This document shows positions 7,568 to 17,299 of a stretch of DNA of 64,000 nucleotides, piece by piece (the stretch's first letter is position 1; each line of letters begins with the position of its first letter). The stretch comes from Pseudochrobactrum sp. sp1633. GTDB taxonomy: Bacteria; Pseudomonadota; Alphaproteobacteria; Rhizobiales; Rhizobiaceae. The translations under genes and the position numbers were made by a program. The stretch covers positions 1 to 64,000 of the forward strand of contig NZ_JARRAE010000002.1 in the NCBI RefSeq assembly GCF_030376605.1. Direction: 5' to 3'. The notes under the pieces were generated by a model. That model was not told the DNA's origin, did no database searches, and worked only from the letters and a program-made list of their open reading frames with translations.

Positions 7568-10500
7568 ATGCGTATTCCCCGATCCAATTTCTCCATTGCA
7601 CCGCCTGACCGCTTCGCGGCTTCCGCTGACATGCGTGAACCGGAATCACTGCCGCAGGAAATGCAGATGCCGGAATTGTCCGCGTCTGGCTCTCACATAT
7701 CTATGGCACCACAGCAGGCGGCGCAGGCCATCACAGAATCAGAGGCTGCAGAAATTATTCCTGCAGCGCCTCTCAGCTATGCTCCGGCAGTTGTGACAGT
7801 CGTCACGCCTGCCGCACCTTCTGCTGCTACCGTGTCCGTTATCCCTTCATACCCGCTTAGGAGTAAGCAGATGAGCAACAATTTTGCGGTTAAACATTGG
7901 ATGGATCAGGACCGGTCTGTTAAAGCGGAAGAACAAGCCGTTGTTACGCAACCGGCTGTTGAGGCTGTTGCGCAGACCCTTGCTCAGCAAAAAGGTGTTG
8001 CTGCTGTGCCTTCAGCACCGGTTGCGCCTTCTGCTCCGGCAAATCCTAAACCTGCAAATCCGACAAAGATCATGACCAGCCCGCATGTCGCCTATCAGGG
8101 ATTGTCGGTGCGTGAGCAGTTCGGTTCGGGTGAACAGGTTTGGAAGAACGCTTTTGCACTGGCGGAAAATGTCCGTTTTACCCGCACGCCGGAAAATGAG
8201 CTGATGCGTTTGCGCGCCAAGCTGATTGAAGAATTCGGTGCGGAAGAAGAAGTTCAGCCAGCGGCTCACCAGCAGGCTGTGATTGAGCCTAAAGAAGTAA
8301 CCGTGCTATCTGTGGCGCAGGCTGCTCCTGCCGCCGCACAACCAGCACGGACTGCGCCGGTTTTGCGCGGCCCTTCGAGCATGATTGTTGCCGCACGTCT
8401 GCGTTTGCCGGTTGTGCCGGTTGCACCGCATGTTGAAGCCGCAGCCCCGCTGGCCGGAGCCGTGGTATCGCCGGTGGTTTCCGTTATACCGGAAGCAGAA
8501 GTTGTGAATGCCGTGGTTTCGCACCTGCCTGAAGTGCAGCCGGTTGTTGTGGCGGTTGCACCTGTTGTTGAAAATGAGCAGAGCGGTTTGCAGCTTGCAC
8601 ATTTGTCTGACTTTGCATTCTGGGAGTTTGCCGGGTTGCCGGAAGTAGCACCTGCTGCAACTACGCCGGTTGAAGCTGTTGTAGCAGTTCCTGCACCGGC
8701 TTTGACGCTTCCGGTTGAAGAAGTCATCGCTGAACCTGTTGTGGAAGCAAAATCAATTCTGAGCATGTTCCGTTCCGTTGAATGGCGCCCTGCACAGGAA
8801 GCTGTAACACCGGTTGAGCCAGTGGCTGAAACCGTTGCCGTTGCAGAGCCGCAGGCAGAAGTCACAGCTGAGATTTCTGCGCCGGTTTTTGAGGCTGTTC
8901 CGGTCATGGAAACCGTTGCGCAAGTCATTGAAGCTGTTGCGCCGGTCGCACCTGTTGCGTCTGTCAGCAATCCGTTTCTGCCGTCTTTCAGCTTTGGCCT
9001 GTCGGGCTATCAGATGCCTGTCTATTCTATCGCCACGCAGGCGCTGCATGTTCAGCCGTCTCTGGACGAGGTTTCCGTACCGGTTGCAGAAGAGCCGGTT
9101 GCAGAAGTCGTTGCCGAACCTGTGGCCGAATATATTGAACCGGTGCAAGAAGCTGTTGTTGTGCAGGAAGAAACACCTGTTGCACCAATTGCAGCGCCGG
9201 TTGCCATCAGTGCTGCCGCGCCTGCGCCACGCACTTCGTCTTCTTCGATCAACTTGTCGATCTTCTCGCCAACTGCGATTGAAACTGGCACGGTGATGTC
9301 ATCAGCAGGTTATGAATATCCGCCGCGTGCTTTGCTGCAGGAGCCGGTCTATAAAGACGGTGCGATTATTTCGCAGGAAATGCTGGAGCGCAGCGCTGGT
9401 CTGTTGGAAAGCATTCTCGAAGATTTCGGTGTACGCGGTGAGATTATCCATGTGCGTCCGGGCCCTGTGGTTACACTCTATGAATTTGAGCCTGCGCCGG
9501 GTGTTAAATCTTCCCGCGTGATTGGTCTTGCCGATGATATCGCCCGTTCCATGTCGGCTCTGTCTGCCCGTGTTGCGGTGGTGCCGGGACGTAATGTGAT
9601 CGGTATTGAACTGCCGAATTCGATCCGCGAAACCGTTTATTTCCGCGAGCTGATTGAATCACCTGCTTTTGAACGCACCAATTGCCGTTTGGCGCTCTGC
9701 CTTGGCAAGACCATCGGCGGTGAGCCGGTAATTGCTGAATTGGCAAAGATGCCGCATCTGCTGGTTGCCGGTACCACCGGTTCCGGTAAATCCGTGGCAA
9801 TCAACACCATGATCCTGTCGCTGCTCTACCGTCTGAAGCCGGAAGAATGCCGCCTGATCATGATTGATCCGAAAATGCTGGAGCTGTCGATTTATGACGG
9901 CATCCCGCATTTGCTCACCCCTGTCGTGACTGATCCGAAAAAGGCCGTTGTGGCACTGAAATGGACAGTGCGCGAAATGGAAGAGCGCTACCGCAAGATG
10001 TCGCGTCTCGGCGTGCGCAATATTGACGGCTATAATGCCCGTGCAGCGGCTGCGCGTGAAAAAGGTGAGACTGTAACCTGCACTGTGCAGGCCGGTTTTG
10101 ACAAGGCGACCGGTGAAATCCTGTATGAAGAACAGGAAATGGATCTGACGCCAATGCCTTACATCGTCGTTATTGTCGATGAAATGGCCGACCTCATGAT
10201 GGTTGCCGGCAAGGAAATCGAAGGTGCGATCCAGCGTCTGGCGCAGATGGCTCGTGCGGCCGGTATTCACCTGATTATGGCCACACAGCGCCCGTCGGTT
10301 GATGTGATCACCGGTACAATCAAGGCGAACTTCCCGACCCGTATTTCCTTTCAGGTGACGTCGAAGATCGATAGCCGCACTATTCTCGGTGAGCAGGGTG
10401 CAGAGCAGCTGCTTGGTCAGGGCGACATGCTGCATATGGCCGGTGGCGGCCGTATCGTCCGTGTTCACGGGCCGTTTGTGTCCGATGAAGAGGTTGAAAA

Positions 10501-10828
10501 AGTCGTCAATCATCTGAAGGAGCAGGGGCGTCCTGATTATCTGGCCACTGTAACCGCTGATGAAGATGATACGGAAGCGGCTGAAGAGGACAGCGCTGTC
10601 TTTGATAAGAGCGAGATGGGCTCTGAAGATGGTGATGATATGTATGAGAAAGCCGTCAAAGTTGTGCTGCGTGATAAGAAATGCTCGACATCTTATATTC
10701 AGCGCCGCCTGTCGATCGGTTACAACCGTGCTGCCTCACTGGTAGAGCGCATGGAGCAGGAAGGCCTTGTCGGCGCTGCCAATCATGTGGGTAAACGTGA
10801 GATCATCGGGCAGGGTGACGGGGTATAA
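7568..10828 (+). CDS. ftsK: DNA translocase FtsK, form without the N-terminal membrane domain
   Basis: A 1086-residue FtsK/SpoIIIE-family motor that pumps double-stranded DNA during chromosome segregation. The C-terminal half holds the RecA-like motor: Walker [10 protein letters not shown] at residues 735-743, Walker [11 protein letters not shown], then [18 protein letters not shown]. The last 70 residues form the gamma winged helix ([19 protein letters not shown]) that reads polar DNA motifs and contacts XerD. The first 550 or so residues are a low-complexity linker rich in Ala, Val, Pro and Glu. The four transmembrane helices of classical FtsK are absent with this start. An in-frame TTG at 7427 would add one hydrophobic stretch. 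The ATG at 7568 has only a weak AGG upstream, so the start is uncertain. Alphaproteobacteria often carry a second, membrane-bound FtsK elsewhere. Confidence 0.9.
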   Translation: MRIPRSNFSIAPPDRFAASADMREPESLPQEMQMPELSASGSHISMAPQQAAQAITESEAAEIIPAAPLSYAPAVVTVVTPAAPSAATVSVIPSYPLRSKQMSNNFAVKHWMDQDRSVKAEEQAVVTQPAVEAVAQTLAQQKGVAAVPSAPVAPSAPANPKPANPTKIMTSPHVAYQGLSVREQFGSGEQVWKNAFALAENVRFTRTPENELMRLRAKLIEEFGAEEEVQPAAHQQAVIEPKEVTVLSVAQAAPAAAQPARTAPVLRGPSSMIVAARLRLPVVPVAPHVEAAAPLAGAVVSPVVSVIPEAEVVNAVVSHLPEVQPVVVAVAPVVENEQSGLQLAHLSDFAFWEFAGLPEVAPAATTPVEAVVAVPAPALTLPVEEVIAEPVVEAKSILSMFRSVEWRPAQEAVTPVEPVAETVAVAEPQAEVTAEISAPVFEAVPVMETVAQVIEAVAPVAPVASVSNPFLPSFSFGLSGYQMPVYSIATQALHVQPSLDEVSVPVAEEPVAEVVAEPVAEYIEPVQEAVVVQEETPVAPIAAPVAISAAAPAPRTSSSSINLSIFSPTAIETGTVMSSAGYEYPPRALLQEPVYKDGAIISQEMLERSAGLLESILEDFGVRGEIIHVRPGPVVTLYEFEPAPGVKSSRVIGLADDIARSMSALSARVAVVPGRNVIGIELPNSIRETVYFRELIESPAFERTNCRLALCLGKTIGGEPVIAELAKMPHLLVAGTTGSGKSVAINTMILSLLYRLKPEECRLIMIDPKMLELSIYDGIPHLLTPVVTDPKKAVVALKWTVREMEERYRKMSRLGVRNIDGYNARAAAAREKGETVTCTVQAGFDKATGEILYEEQEMDLTPMPYIVVIVDEMADLMMVAGKEIEGAIQRLAQMARAAGIHLIMATQRPSVDVITGTIKANFPTRISFQVTSKIDSRTILGEQGAEQLLGQGDMLHMAGGGRIVRVHGPFVSDEEVEKVVNHLKEQGRPDYLATVTADEDDTEAAEEDSAVFDKSEMGSEDGDDMYEKAVKVVLRDKKCSTSYIQRRLSIGYNRAASLVERMEQEGLVGAANHVGKREIIGQGDGV

Positions 10829-10869
10829 TCCTTGTATCTGTAAAACAAATCCGGATATCTAAGTAATAA

Positions 10870-10905
10870 AACACCCGCAGATAATAAATCTGCGGGTGTT
10901 TTTTT
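10870..10905 (+). terminator. Rho-independent terminator of ftsK
   Basis: A 12-base perfect stem, AACACCCGCAGA (10870-10881) with TCTGCGGGTGTT (10889-10900), encloses a 7-base loop and is followed by a T-run. It lies 42 bases after the ftsK stop. Confidence 0.93.
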
Positions 10906-11005
10906 AATTTTCGCATTTTATTTATTGCTGCATTAGATTTTTCCGATGTTTCATTTATCAGTTTTGCTGCGTTAAAATATTATCTCAAGATATGCTTGCT
11001 TAAAA

Positions 11006-11011
11006 TTGACA
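11006..11011 (+). promoter_or_regulatory. Possible -35 box for the 72-residue protein gene
   Basis: TTGACA occurs at 11006-11011 in AT-rich DNA, about 95 bases before the start. Only AATGTT is found 17 bases downstream as a -10, which is poor, so this is weakly supported. Confidence 0.25.
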
Positions 11012-11105
11012 GTTATTTTCAATTGGTGAATGTTCTATCTTTATATGATGTTAACCATATTGGTGCATAAAGAGGGGGAGGGCTCTGAAATGCGTGAGGT
11101 GGGTT

Positions 11106-11324
11106 ATGCAACGCTACAGATTTGATCAGAAAACTATCGTCGTACAAGCGATTGTCGAAATGATTAAGCGTGGTGTACCTTCCAGCGAGATGGATATTTA
11201 TCTCAGTCGTATGGGGCCGGTTGATCTCGACATGCTGCAACAATGCATGGATGAGGTTTATGACTATATTGCTCAGGAAGATGAGAAGCAGCAGACTCTG
11301 CATCAGGATCGTGCTGTGGCATGA
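11106..11324 (+). CDS. Small protein of unknown function, 72 residues
   Basis: I do not recognise this protein. It begins MQRYRFDQKTIVVQ, is charged and probably helical (IVEMIKRGVPSSEMDIYLSRMG, then a Met/Asp-rich segment), has no signal peptide, and ends in a hydrophilic tail. It looks like a conserved small cytosolic protein, possibly DNA- or protein-binding. The ATG at 11106 has GAGG 6 bases upstream. A GTG at 11094 in the same frame is an alternative. A stronger ribosome-binding site (GGGGAGGG, 11075-11082) instead serves an out-of-frame ATG at 11090 that opens an 11-codon peptide overlapping this start. The gene is followed by a terminator at 11462. Confidence 0.6.
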   Translation: MQRYRFDQKTIVVQAIVEMIKRGVPSSEMDIYLSRMGPVDLDMLQQCMDEVYDYIAQEDEKQQTLHQDRAVA

Positions 11325-11461
11325 GACCGGACTATGCGGCAGATATGCCAAAATCTGTCATGCTCTTGAAACAATTGATGTCTATACACATATAGAGTTT
11401 AGCGAAATCGCCTGATCTTTGACCACGGATGTACTGGCACTGATTGAGGCGTTTCATGGAA

Positions 11462-11484
11462 GGTCGGGACATCCCGGCCTTTTT
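11462..11484 (+). terminator. Rho-independent terminator
   Basis: GGTCGGGA (11462-11469) pairs with TCCCGGCC (11472-11479) through one G-T pair, followed by TTTTT. It probably ends the transcript of the 72-residue protein. Confidence 0.8.
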
Positions 11485-12022
11485 CATTTTCAGGCTTCGC
11501 TGCTCCCCGCTCCGGTTTTCTTAAATTTACGCAGGCTTGCCTGTTTGCGGTTTTCGCTTTTGCATCAGCCACAGCGCGAAAAAGTGACCGAGATTCATCT
11601 TGCCGTTAGATGCTTTCCTGCTTATAGAAACCGCAAAAGTCTCTGGATGACAGAGTGAATCGGCATTGTGCTGCTGTTTTCCCTGCAGATACTTTTATGG
11701 TGAGACGATGAAATGCGTGCTCGCAGTCTCGTCTATGGCAGAGCCGGTTTTATCTTCAATATGAAATGAAGCTGTTCTGACAGGGTTTTCTGAAGTGTTG
11801 AGTTAAGCGGCCGGTGTTGAAATGCCGCGCTTTTTTGTTTATGAATTTCAGAATTTACCGAAACTACTGTATGTTCTTCTTCATCTGAAACAAGTTCAGA
11901 TAAGAAATAATACAGCATTTCAAAGCGGTTAAGGTGCTTTCAAGTTTGCTTATAAACATGAAACACCTTGTTGAATGTTGATATGTAGCCTGTCCCGGGC
12001 GCATTCAAGACGGAAAAATTAA
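11485..12022. other. Intergenic region upstream of cyoABCD
   Basis: About 540 bases without a supported gene. At 11497-11518 there is a GC-rich CTTCGCTGCTCCCCGCTCCG stretch like the palindromic element at 39.5 kb. At 11883-11901 a 7-5-7 inverted repeat, ATCTGAA-ACAAG-TTCAGAT, lies about 120 bases before cyoA and could be a regulator site. The cyo promoter should lie in the AT-rich 11890-12000 stretch. Short open frames here overlap the terminator and look spurious. Confidence 0.35.
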
Positions 12023-12967
12023 ATGAAACACAGATTATTCCGCTCAGTAGGCATCGGTGCGGTTCTGGCGCTGACGGCAATTCTTGCAGGTTGCGAGCAG
12101 GTTGTACTGTTTCCTAAAGGTGAAGTCGGCATCAAGGAACGTGACCTGATTGTTTTTGCAACAGTCATCATGTCTCTGATTGTTATACCGGTCATTATCG
12201 CGACGCTCTATTTCGCGAATAAATATCGCGCCCACAAAGAAAACGAATATCAGCCTGACTGGCATCACTCGAACAAGATTGAAGCCTTTGTCTGGGTTAT
12301 TCCGTGCATCGTCGTTCTTGTTCTTGCCTATGTGACCTGGGTTAAGACCCATGAGCTGGATCCGTTCAAGCCGCTGGAACATGCTGCAAAACCTGTACAG
12401 GTGGATGTGGTTGCGATGAACTGGAAATGGCTGTTCATCTATCCTGAGCAGAATATTGCGACGGTGAATGAACTGGTCGTACCGGTTGATCGTCCGCTGA
12501 ATTTCCGCATCACCTCCGGCCATATGATGAATTCCTTCTTCATCCCTGCGCTGGGTGGTCAGGTTTATGCAATGCCTGCAATGCAGACCAAGCTGCATCT
12601 CATCGGCAATGTTATTGGTACCTATGAAGGTATTTCCGCCAATTACAGCGGCGACGGCTTCTCCCAGATGCGCTTTGCGACCCATGTGCGCTCTGAAGCG
12701 GATTTTGATAAATGGGTTTCTGAAGTTCGCGCTTCCGACAAAGTGCTGAACCGCGCCGGCTACATTGAGCTGGATCAGCCGACAGAAAAACATCCTGTAA
12801 CACATTATGCATCAACAGAGCCGGGTCTGTTCAGCGCCATTATCGGACGCTGCGTGGATGGCAAGACCCCATGTCTCAGTCATGGTGGCGGTAGCGTGCA
12901 AAAGCTTTCGCCGTTCATCACGTCTTCTGTGAAAAAAGAATCGCCTGCGGAACCTGCGTCGAACTGA
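12023..12967 (+). CDS. cyoA: Cytochrome bo3 ubiquinol oxidase subunit II
   Basis: A 314-residue subunit II of the proton-pumping quinol oxidase. The N-terminus is a lipoprotein signal with lipobox LAGC, so Cys 24 should be acylated. Two transmembrane helices follow (FATVIMSLIVIPVIIATLYF and FVWVIPCIVVLVLAYVTW), then a periplasmic cupredoxin domain (VVAMNWKWLFIYPEQ; TSGHMMNSFFIPALGGQVYA). The CuA-binding Cys and His cluster of cytochrome c oxidases is absent, as expected for a quinol-oxidising enzyme. First gene of cyoABCD, with 78 bases to cyoB. No cyoE (haem O synthase) follows, so it must be encoded elsewhere. Confidence 0.96.
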   Translation: MKHRLFRSVGIGAVLALTAILAGCEQVVLFPKGEVGIKERDLIVFATVIMSLIVIPVIIATLYFANKYRAHKENEYQPDWHHSNKIEAFVWVIPCIVVLVLAYVTWVKTHELDPFKPLEHAAKPVQVDVVAMNWKWLFIYPEQNIATVNELVVPVDRPLNFRITSGHMMNSFFIPALGGQVYAMPAMQTKLHLIGNVIGTYEGISANYSGDGFSQMRFATHVRSEADFDKWVSEVRASDKVLNRAGYIELDQPTEKHPVTHYASTEPGLFSAIIGRCVDGKTPCLSHGGGSVQKLSPFITSSVKKESPAEPASN

Positions 12968-13045
12968 CAAGGTGCCGTAATTTTAGGCAGGTAAACCATT
13001 GGCCACCCGCGTGCTCAGTGGTTTTACCATTAAAAGTGTAGAGAA

Positions 13046-15031
13046 ATGTTCGGAAAACTTACCCTGGCGGATATTCCGCTTCACGAACCGATACTTGTGG
13101 TCACTTTGAGTGCCGTTGTACTCGGCGGTTTGTCTCTGTTCGCAGCCATTACCTATTTTGGTAAATGGGGCGTGCTGTGGCGTGACTGGCTGACAACAGT
13201 GGATCATAAGCGCGTTGGTATCATGTATATCATTCTGGCGCTTGTGATGCTGTTCCGCGGCTTCTCCGATGCCGTTATGATGCGCGCCCAGCAAGCTATG
13301 GCCTCCGGTGCAAATGAAGGCTTTCTGCCTCCGCACCACTACGACCAGATCTTCACCGCCCACGGCGTGATTATGATCTTCTTCGTGGCGATGCCGTTTA
13401 TCGTTGGTCTGATGAACTTTGCCGTGCCGCTGCAAATCGGTGCGCGCGACGTTGCTTTCCCTTACCTGAATAGCTTGAGCTTCTGGCTGACAGTTGCCGG
13501 TGCTATTCTGGTGAATATCTCACTCGGTGTCGGTGAGTTTGCCCGTACCGGCTGGCTGGCCTATCCGCCGCTGTCCGGTCTGGAATACAGCCCCGGCGTT
13601 GGTGTGGATTATTACCTCTGGGCATTGCAGATCTCCGGTATGGGTACGCTGCTCTCCGGTGTGAACCTGATCGCAACCATCATCAAAATGCGCGCTCCCG
13701 GCATGACGATGATGAAAGTTCCGGTTTTCACATGGACAGCACTCTGCTCGAACATTCTGATCGTAGCATCTTTCCCGATCCTGACCGTTACCCTGTCACT
13801 GCTGCAGCTCGACCGTTATCTTGGTATGCATTTCTTCACCAGTGATTTCGGCGGCAATCCGATGATGTATATCAACCTCATCTGGATCTGGGGCCACCCG
13901 GAAGTTTATATTCTGGTTCTGCCTTGCTTTGGCGTGTTCTCTGAAATTATTGCAACATTCTCGGCCAAGCGTTTGTTCGGTTATGCCTCGATGGTTTATG
14001 CAACTGTCGCGATTACCGTTCTGGCCTTCCTCGTCTGGGCGCATCACTTCTTCACAATGGGTGGGGGCGCTTCCGTTAATGCTTTCTTCGGCGTGGCGAC
14101 GATGATTATCTCGATCCCGACGGGGGCGAAAGTCTTCAACTGGCTGTTCACAATGTATAAGGGCCGCGTCCAGATGGATACGCCGGTTCTGTGGACACTC
14201 GGCTTCATGTGTACCTTCGTTGTCGGTGGTATGACCGGTGTTATGCTTGCTATTCCGCCTGCGGATTTCGTACTGCACAACTCCGTGTTCCTGATCGCTC
14301 ACTTCCATAACGTGATTATTTCCGGTGTCTTGTTCGGTTGTTTTGCAGGTTTCATCTACTGGTTCCCGAAAGCATTCGGTTTCCGTCTTGATGAAACATG
14401 GGGCAAGCGCGCGTTCTGGTGCTGGCTGACAGGCTTTATTACTGCTTTCATGCCGCTTTATATTCTGGGCTTCATGGGCATGACCCGTCGTGTCAATCAC
14501 ACAGAAAATCCGGCATGGCAGATTTATCTGATCATTGCTGCGATCGGTGCTGCGATTATTCTGGTTGGTATTGCCTGTCAGGTTATTCAGATTCTGGTGT
14601 CCATCCGTAACCGCGAAGCGCTTCGCGATCATACAGGTGATCCGTGGAAAAACGGCCGTACACTGGAATGGGCTGTGGCTTCTCCCGCTCCGTTCTACAA
14701 CTTCTCTGAAACACCGCGTGTTCAGGATGTTGATGCGTACTGGGATATGAAGAAGCGTGGCGTGAAACGCAAAACCGACAAGTTCAAGCCTATCCATATG
14801 CCGCGTAATACCGGTACGGGCTTTATTCTCGGTATGGTGGCGATCGTGCTTGGTTTTGCCGGTGTATGGCATATCTGGTGGCTGGCTATTGCCGCTGCTC
14901 TGGCCATGATCGCGATCAGCATCATCCATTCCTTCAACAATAACCGCGACTACTATGTCACTGCGGAAGAAGTGCAGCGCATCGAAGATGAATATACGCA
15001 CAAGCTGCAGTCTTTAGGAGCTAAGCCATGA
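13046..15031 (+). CDS. cyoB: Cytochrome bo3 ubiquinol oxidase subunit I
   Basis: A 661-residue haem-copper oxidase subunit I, the catalytic and proton-pumping core. Visible ligands are the low-spin haem His in [11 protein letters not shown], the CuB His and cross-linked Tyr in [12 protein letters not shown], the two CuB His in WAHHFFTMG, and the haem o3 and low-spin haem His pair in [10 protein letters not shown]. The extra N- and C-terminal helices and the length match CyoB rather than CoxA. It overlaps cyoC by four bases (ATGA), which indicates coupled translation. Confidence 0.97.
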   Translation: MFGKLTLADIPLHEPILVVTLSAVVLGGLSLFAAITYFGKWGVLWRDWLTTVDHKRVGIMYIILALVMLFRGFSDAVMMRAQQAMASGANEGFLPPHHYDQIFTAHGVIMIFFVAMPFIVGLMNFAVPLQIGARDVAFPYLNSLSFWLTVAGAILVNISLGVGEFARTGWLAYPPLSGLEYSPGVGVDYYLWALQISGMGTLLSGVNLIATIIKMRAPGMTMMKVPVFTWTALCSNILIVASFPILTVTLSLLQLDRYLGMHFFTSDFGGNPMMYINLIWIWGHPEVYILVLPCFGVFSEIIATFSAKRLFGYASMVYATVAITVLAFLVWAHHFFTMGGGASVNAFFGVATMIISIPTGAKVFNWLFTMYKGRVQMDTPVLWTLGFMCTFVVGGMTGVMLAIPPADFVLHNSVFLIAHFHNVIISGVLFGCFAGFIYWFPKAFGFRLDETWGKRAFWCWLTGFITAFMPLYILGFMGMTRRVNHTENPAWQIYLIIAAIGAAIILVGIACQVIQILVSIRNREALRDHTGDPWKNGRTLEWAVASPAPFYNFSETPRVQDVDAYWDMKKRGVKRKTDKFKPIHMPRNTGTGFILGMVAIVLGFAGVWHIWWLAIAAALAMIAISIIHSFNNNRDYYVTAEEVQRIEDEYTHKLQSLGAKP

Positions 15032-15654
15032 GCGCCGCTGTAACGCACGCTAATGATCATGCCCACGGGCATGACGACGATCACGAGCACCACGATTCCC
15101 GCGGCACGACTCTGATCGGCTTCTGGATCTACCTGATGAGTGACTGTGTCATCTTCTCGGGTCTGTTTGCTACTTTCGCAGTTCTCTCGCGTTCATACGC
15201 GGGAGGCCCGACCGGCTGGGAACTGTTCGATCTGGAATTTGTTGCCGTTGAAACAGCACTGCTGCTGTTCTCCAGCCTGACCTATGGTCTGGCGATGATT
15301 GCCATGTCGCAGAAAAAACAATCTGTGATGCTCGGCTGGATCGCTGCAACCTTTCTGCTCGGCGCAACCTTTCTGGCGATGGAAATCTATGAATTCCATC
15401 ACCTGATCGAAATCGGTGCCGGTCCTGGCCGTTCTGCATTCCTCTCAGCCTTCTTTGTGCTGGTTGGTACGCATGGTCTGCACATTCTGTTCGGTCTGAT
15501 CTGGATTCTGGTGCTGGTAGGGCAGGTTCTGCGTTCCGGTCTCACAGAAGCCAACCAGACCCGTCTGATGTGCCTCAGCCTGTTCTGGCACTTCCTTGAT
15601 GTTGTCTGGATCGGTGTTTTCTCCGTTGTTTATCTGATGGGAGTTCAGGCATGA
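15028..15654 (+). CDS. cyoC: Cytochrome bo3 ubiquinol oxidase subunit III
   Basis: A 208-residue subunit III with a His/Asp-rich N-terminus ([16 protein letters not shown]) and five predicted transmembrane helices, the CyoC arrangement (two fewer than CoxC). The helix segment [21 protein letters not shown] and the late [13 protein letters not shown] motif are typical. It stabilises the core and contains no redox centre. It overlaps cyoB and cyoD by four bases each, so the operon is tightly coupled. Confidence 0.96.
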   Translation: MSAAVTHANDHAHGHDDDHEHHDSRGTTLIGFWIYLMSDCVIFSGLFATFAVLSRSYAGGPTGWELFDLEFVAVETALLLFSSLTYGLAMIAMSQKKQSVMLGWIAATFLLGATFLAMEIYEFHHLIEIGAGPGRSAFLSAFFVLVGTHGLHILFGLIWILVLVGQVLRSGLTEANQTRLMCLSLFWHFLDVVWIGVFSVVYLMGVQA

Positions 15655-16004
15655 GTTCCGCGCATAAAACTGAAGCATCTGCCAGCGAAACCAAAAATTA
15701 CATCATTGGTTTCATTCTGGCCGTCATTCTCACCGCCATTCCTTTCGGCGTGGTGATGGGGCAGTATTTTGATACCACGACGACTGTTGCCATTATTATG
15801 GTCTTCGGTGCGGTGCAGATGATCGTCCATCTGGTTTACTTCCTGCATATGGATTCCAAATCGGAAGGCGGCTGGACATTGCTGGCTCTGCTGTTCACCG
15901 TGCTTATTCTGGCGATTGTTCTGATCGGCTCATTGTGGATCATGAACCATCTGGCAGTGAACATGATGGAAGTCAGCCCTGAGGCAGCGCGCGCGCTGCC
16001 ATAA
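15651..16004 (+). CDS. cyoD: Cytochrome bo3 ubiquinol oxidase subunit IV
   Basis: A 117-residue small subunit with three transmembrane helices ([62 protein letters not shown]). The VHLVYFLHM segment is characteristic of subunit IV. It is thought to help CuB insertion and assembly. Last gene of the cyo operon, followed at once by a strong terminator. Confidence 0.95.
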   Translation: MSSAHKTEASASETKNYIIGFILAVILTAIPFGVVMGQYFDTTTTVAIIMVFGAVQMIVHLVYFLHMDSKSEGGWTLLALLFTVLILAIVLIGSLWIMNHLAVNMMEVSPEAARALP

Positions 16005-16050
16005 AAGCCGGATGCGTGAGCCTGTCTCACTCATCAGACTTTAAAATATC

Positions 16051-16082
16051 AACGGCGTTGCACATGCAACGCCGTTTTTTTA
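16051..16082 (+). terminator. Rho-independent terminator of the cyo operon
   Basis: A perfect 12-base stem, AACGGCGTTGCA (16051-16062) with TGCAACGCCGTT (16065-16076), has a two-base spacer and is followed by a T-run. It lies 46 bases after cyoD. Confidence 0.95.
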
Positions 16083-16188
16083 TGCGTTTTATATTGAAAT
16101 GCATGGGTAAGCTGTCTCAATTTACAGTAATTATTCCCTCATAATTTTGATCTTCTTGAATTTATTCAATTTTATTTTGGTGATTTTT

Positions 16189-16737
16189 ATGAAGATTACG
16201 AATGTGAGTATGATTTCAATAATTTCAGGGATAATGGTGTTGACCGGAGCCGGTATTACACAGGCGCAGGTTGCATCTGTTTCCGCATCCGTGAATTTGA
16301 GGCAGGGGCCGGGCGCGCAATATGCGCGAATTGCGGCTTTGCCGCAGGGGGCTGCGGTTCATATTAATTCCTGTCGTGGCGGCTGGTGCCAGATCAGAAG
16401 CAGCTGGGGCATAGGCTGGGTCAGTGGCCGGTATCTGACGCAGGGTTATAATGCTGCGCCGGTCTATAATACGCAGCCGCAAGTCACGTTGGGGCTGAAT
16501 ATCGGGTCAGGTTTCTATGATGATCCTTTTTATGCCCCGTATTACCAACCTTATTGTACTGGGTGGCATCCGCCTTTTTACCAGCCTTGGTATCGCCCCG
16601 GTTACAGACCGGGTTTTAATCCGGGCTACAGGCCCTATGGCCCGCATTATTCTCCCCGCCCTTTCGGACGGCAGGGCTGGAACCCGCGTTGGGGTGTGGG
16701 GCCCGCGCATTTTCCGCGCGGAGGATGGCGGCGCTAA
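16189..16737 (+). CDS. Exported bacterial SH3-domain protein with a Tyr/Pro/Gly-rich tail
   Basis: A 182-residue exported protein. A signal peptide (ISIISGIMVLTGAGITQAQ) is followed by one bacterial SH3 domain (SVNLRQGPGAQYARIAALPQ ... GWCQIRSSWGIGWVSGRYL), which usually binds cell-wall peptide. The last 80 residues are a low-complexity Tyr/Pro/Arg/Gly-rich tail with repeated Y-R-P-G and G-Y-R-P units, similar to surface-exposed or periplasmic tethering tails. The ATG at 16189 has GGTGA 5 bases upstream; an upstream in-frame ATG at 16147 is less likely. The gene is monocistronic between the cyo terminator and a long gap. Many Rhizobiales carry similar proteins of unknown role. Confidence 0.85.
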   Translation: MKITNVSMISIISGIMVLTGAGITQAQVASVSASVNLRQGPGAQYARIAALPQGAAVHINSCRGGWCQIRSSWGIGWVSGRYLTQGYNAAPVYNTQPQVTLGLNIGSGFYDDPFYAPYYQPYCTGWHPPFYQPWYRPGYRPGFNPGYRPYGPHYSPRPFGRQGWNPRWGVGPAHFPRGGWRR

Positions 16738-17296
16738 TGACTGGTGTGGTGCTTTCTGTAATCGCTGTGTTGTAGCGGCCAAGTGTTACTGTTGGCTGCT
16801 TACTATGTCTGCGAATCCGTTGGCGGGAATGGAGCTCCGCTTACAGGGGCGATTATTTCTTAACGTCTGTCGTGGCGGGAGACGGATTTTTTCTGCGAGG
16901 AGGTTTGTTCCTGTATTTTCTATGTTTTAATGGGGGCTTCTGCTGGCATTTAGAAAATACCACAGCGCAAAAATAGTAAAAACTCAGCATTTTCAGAGAT
17001 TTATGTGATGTGCAATGTCATACTTTATGACTTTGTGCTTTTCTTAATATTAGATATTTTTAAATGATGCTTTATGAGAAATCACAATTTAAGTTCCCCT
17101 TTAGGTAAAGAAAAATACAAATTAATATTTTGTTAGGCATAAATTTTAAAAAAGCAGTGTGAGCTTCAGGGTTATACTCTCCAGTAAGTTGATTGTAAGG
17201 TAGCGCGCGATGGGTGGAGCGGGCGGTGCCGTGGAATATGTATATTGACCCCGTAGAATGGGATGATATGCAGGTAATAGATTAAGGAGAGCTCCA
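16738..17296. other. Intergenic region before tamA
   Basis: About 560 bases. The first 200 bases are moderately GC-rich but hold no supported gene. The middle (16950-17160) is very AT-rich. TTGACC at 17245-17250 with ATGCAG 17 bases later is only a weak promoter candidate. The ribosome-binding site of tamA closes the region. Confidence 0.35.
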
Positions 17297-17299
17297 ATC
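17285..17299 (+). promoter_or_regulatory. tamA ribosome-binding site with an apparent ATC start codon
   Basis: AGGAG at 17285-17289 is 7 bases from ATC at 17297-17299. In this frame there is a TGA at 17264 and no ATG, GTG or TTG until the ATG at 17345. That ATG falls inside what reads as a complete signal peptide starting at the ATC. This makes ATC the best start by spacing and by protein logic. Confidence 0.6.

Noticed and set aside
8266-8970. A Thr/Ala/Gly-rich frame opposite the ftsK linker
   Set aside because: It is the complement of the repetitive Val/Pro/Glu codons of the linker; low complexity and no start signal.
11419-11658. A 79-codon plus-strand frame after the 72-residue protein
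   Set aside because: It runs through a clear terminator and a repeat-like GC-rich stretch, so it is unlikely to be a gene.
13796-15001. A 401-codon open frame opposite cyoB
   Set aside because: Antisense to the oxidase with His ligands intact on the plus strand; a His/Arg-rich shadow only.
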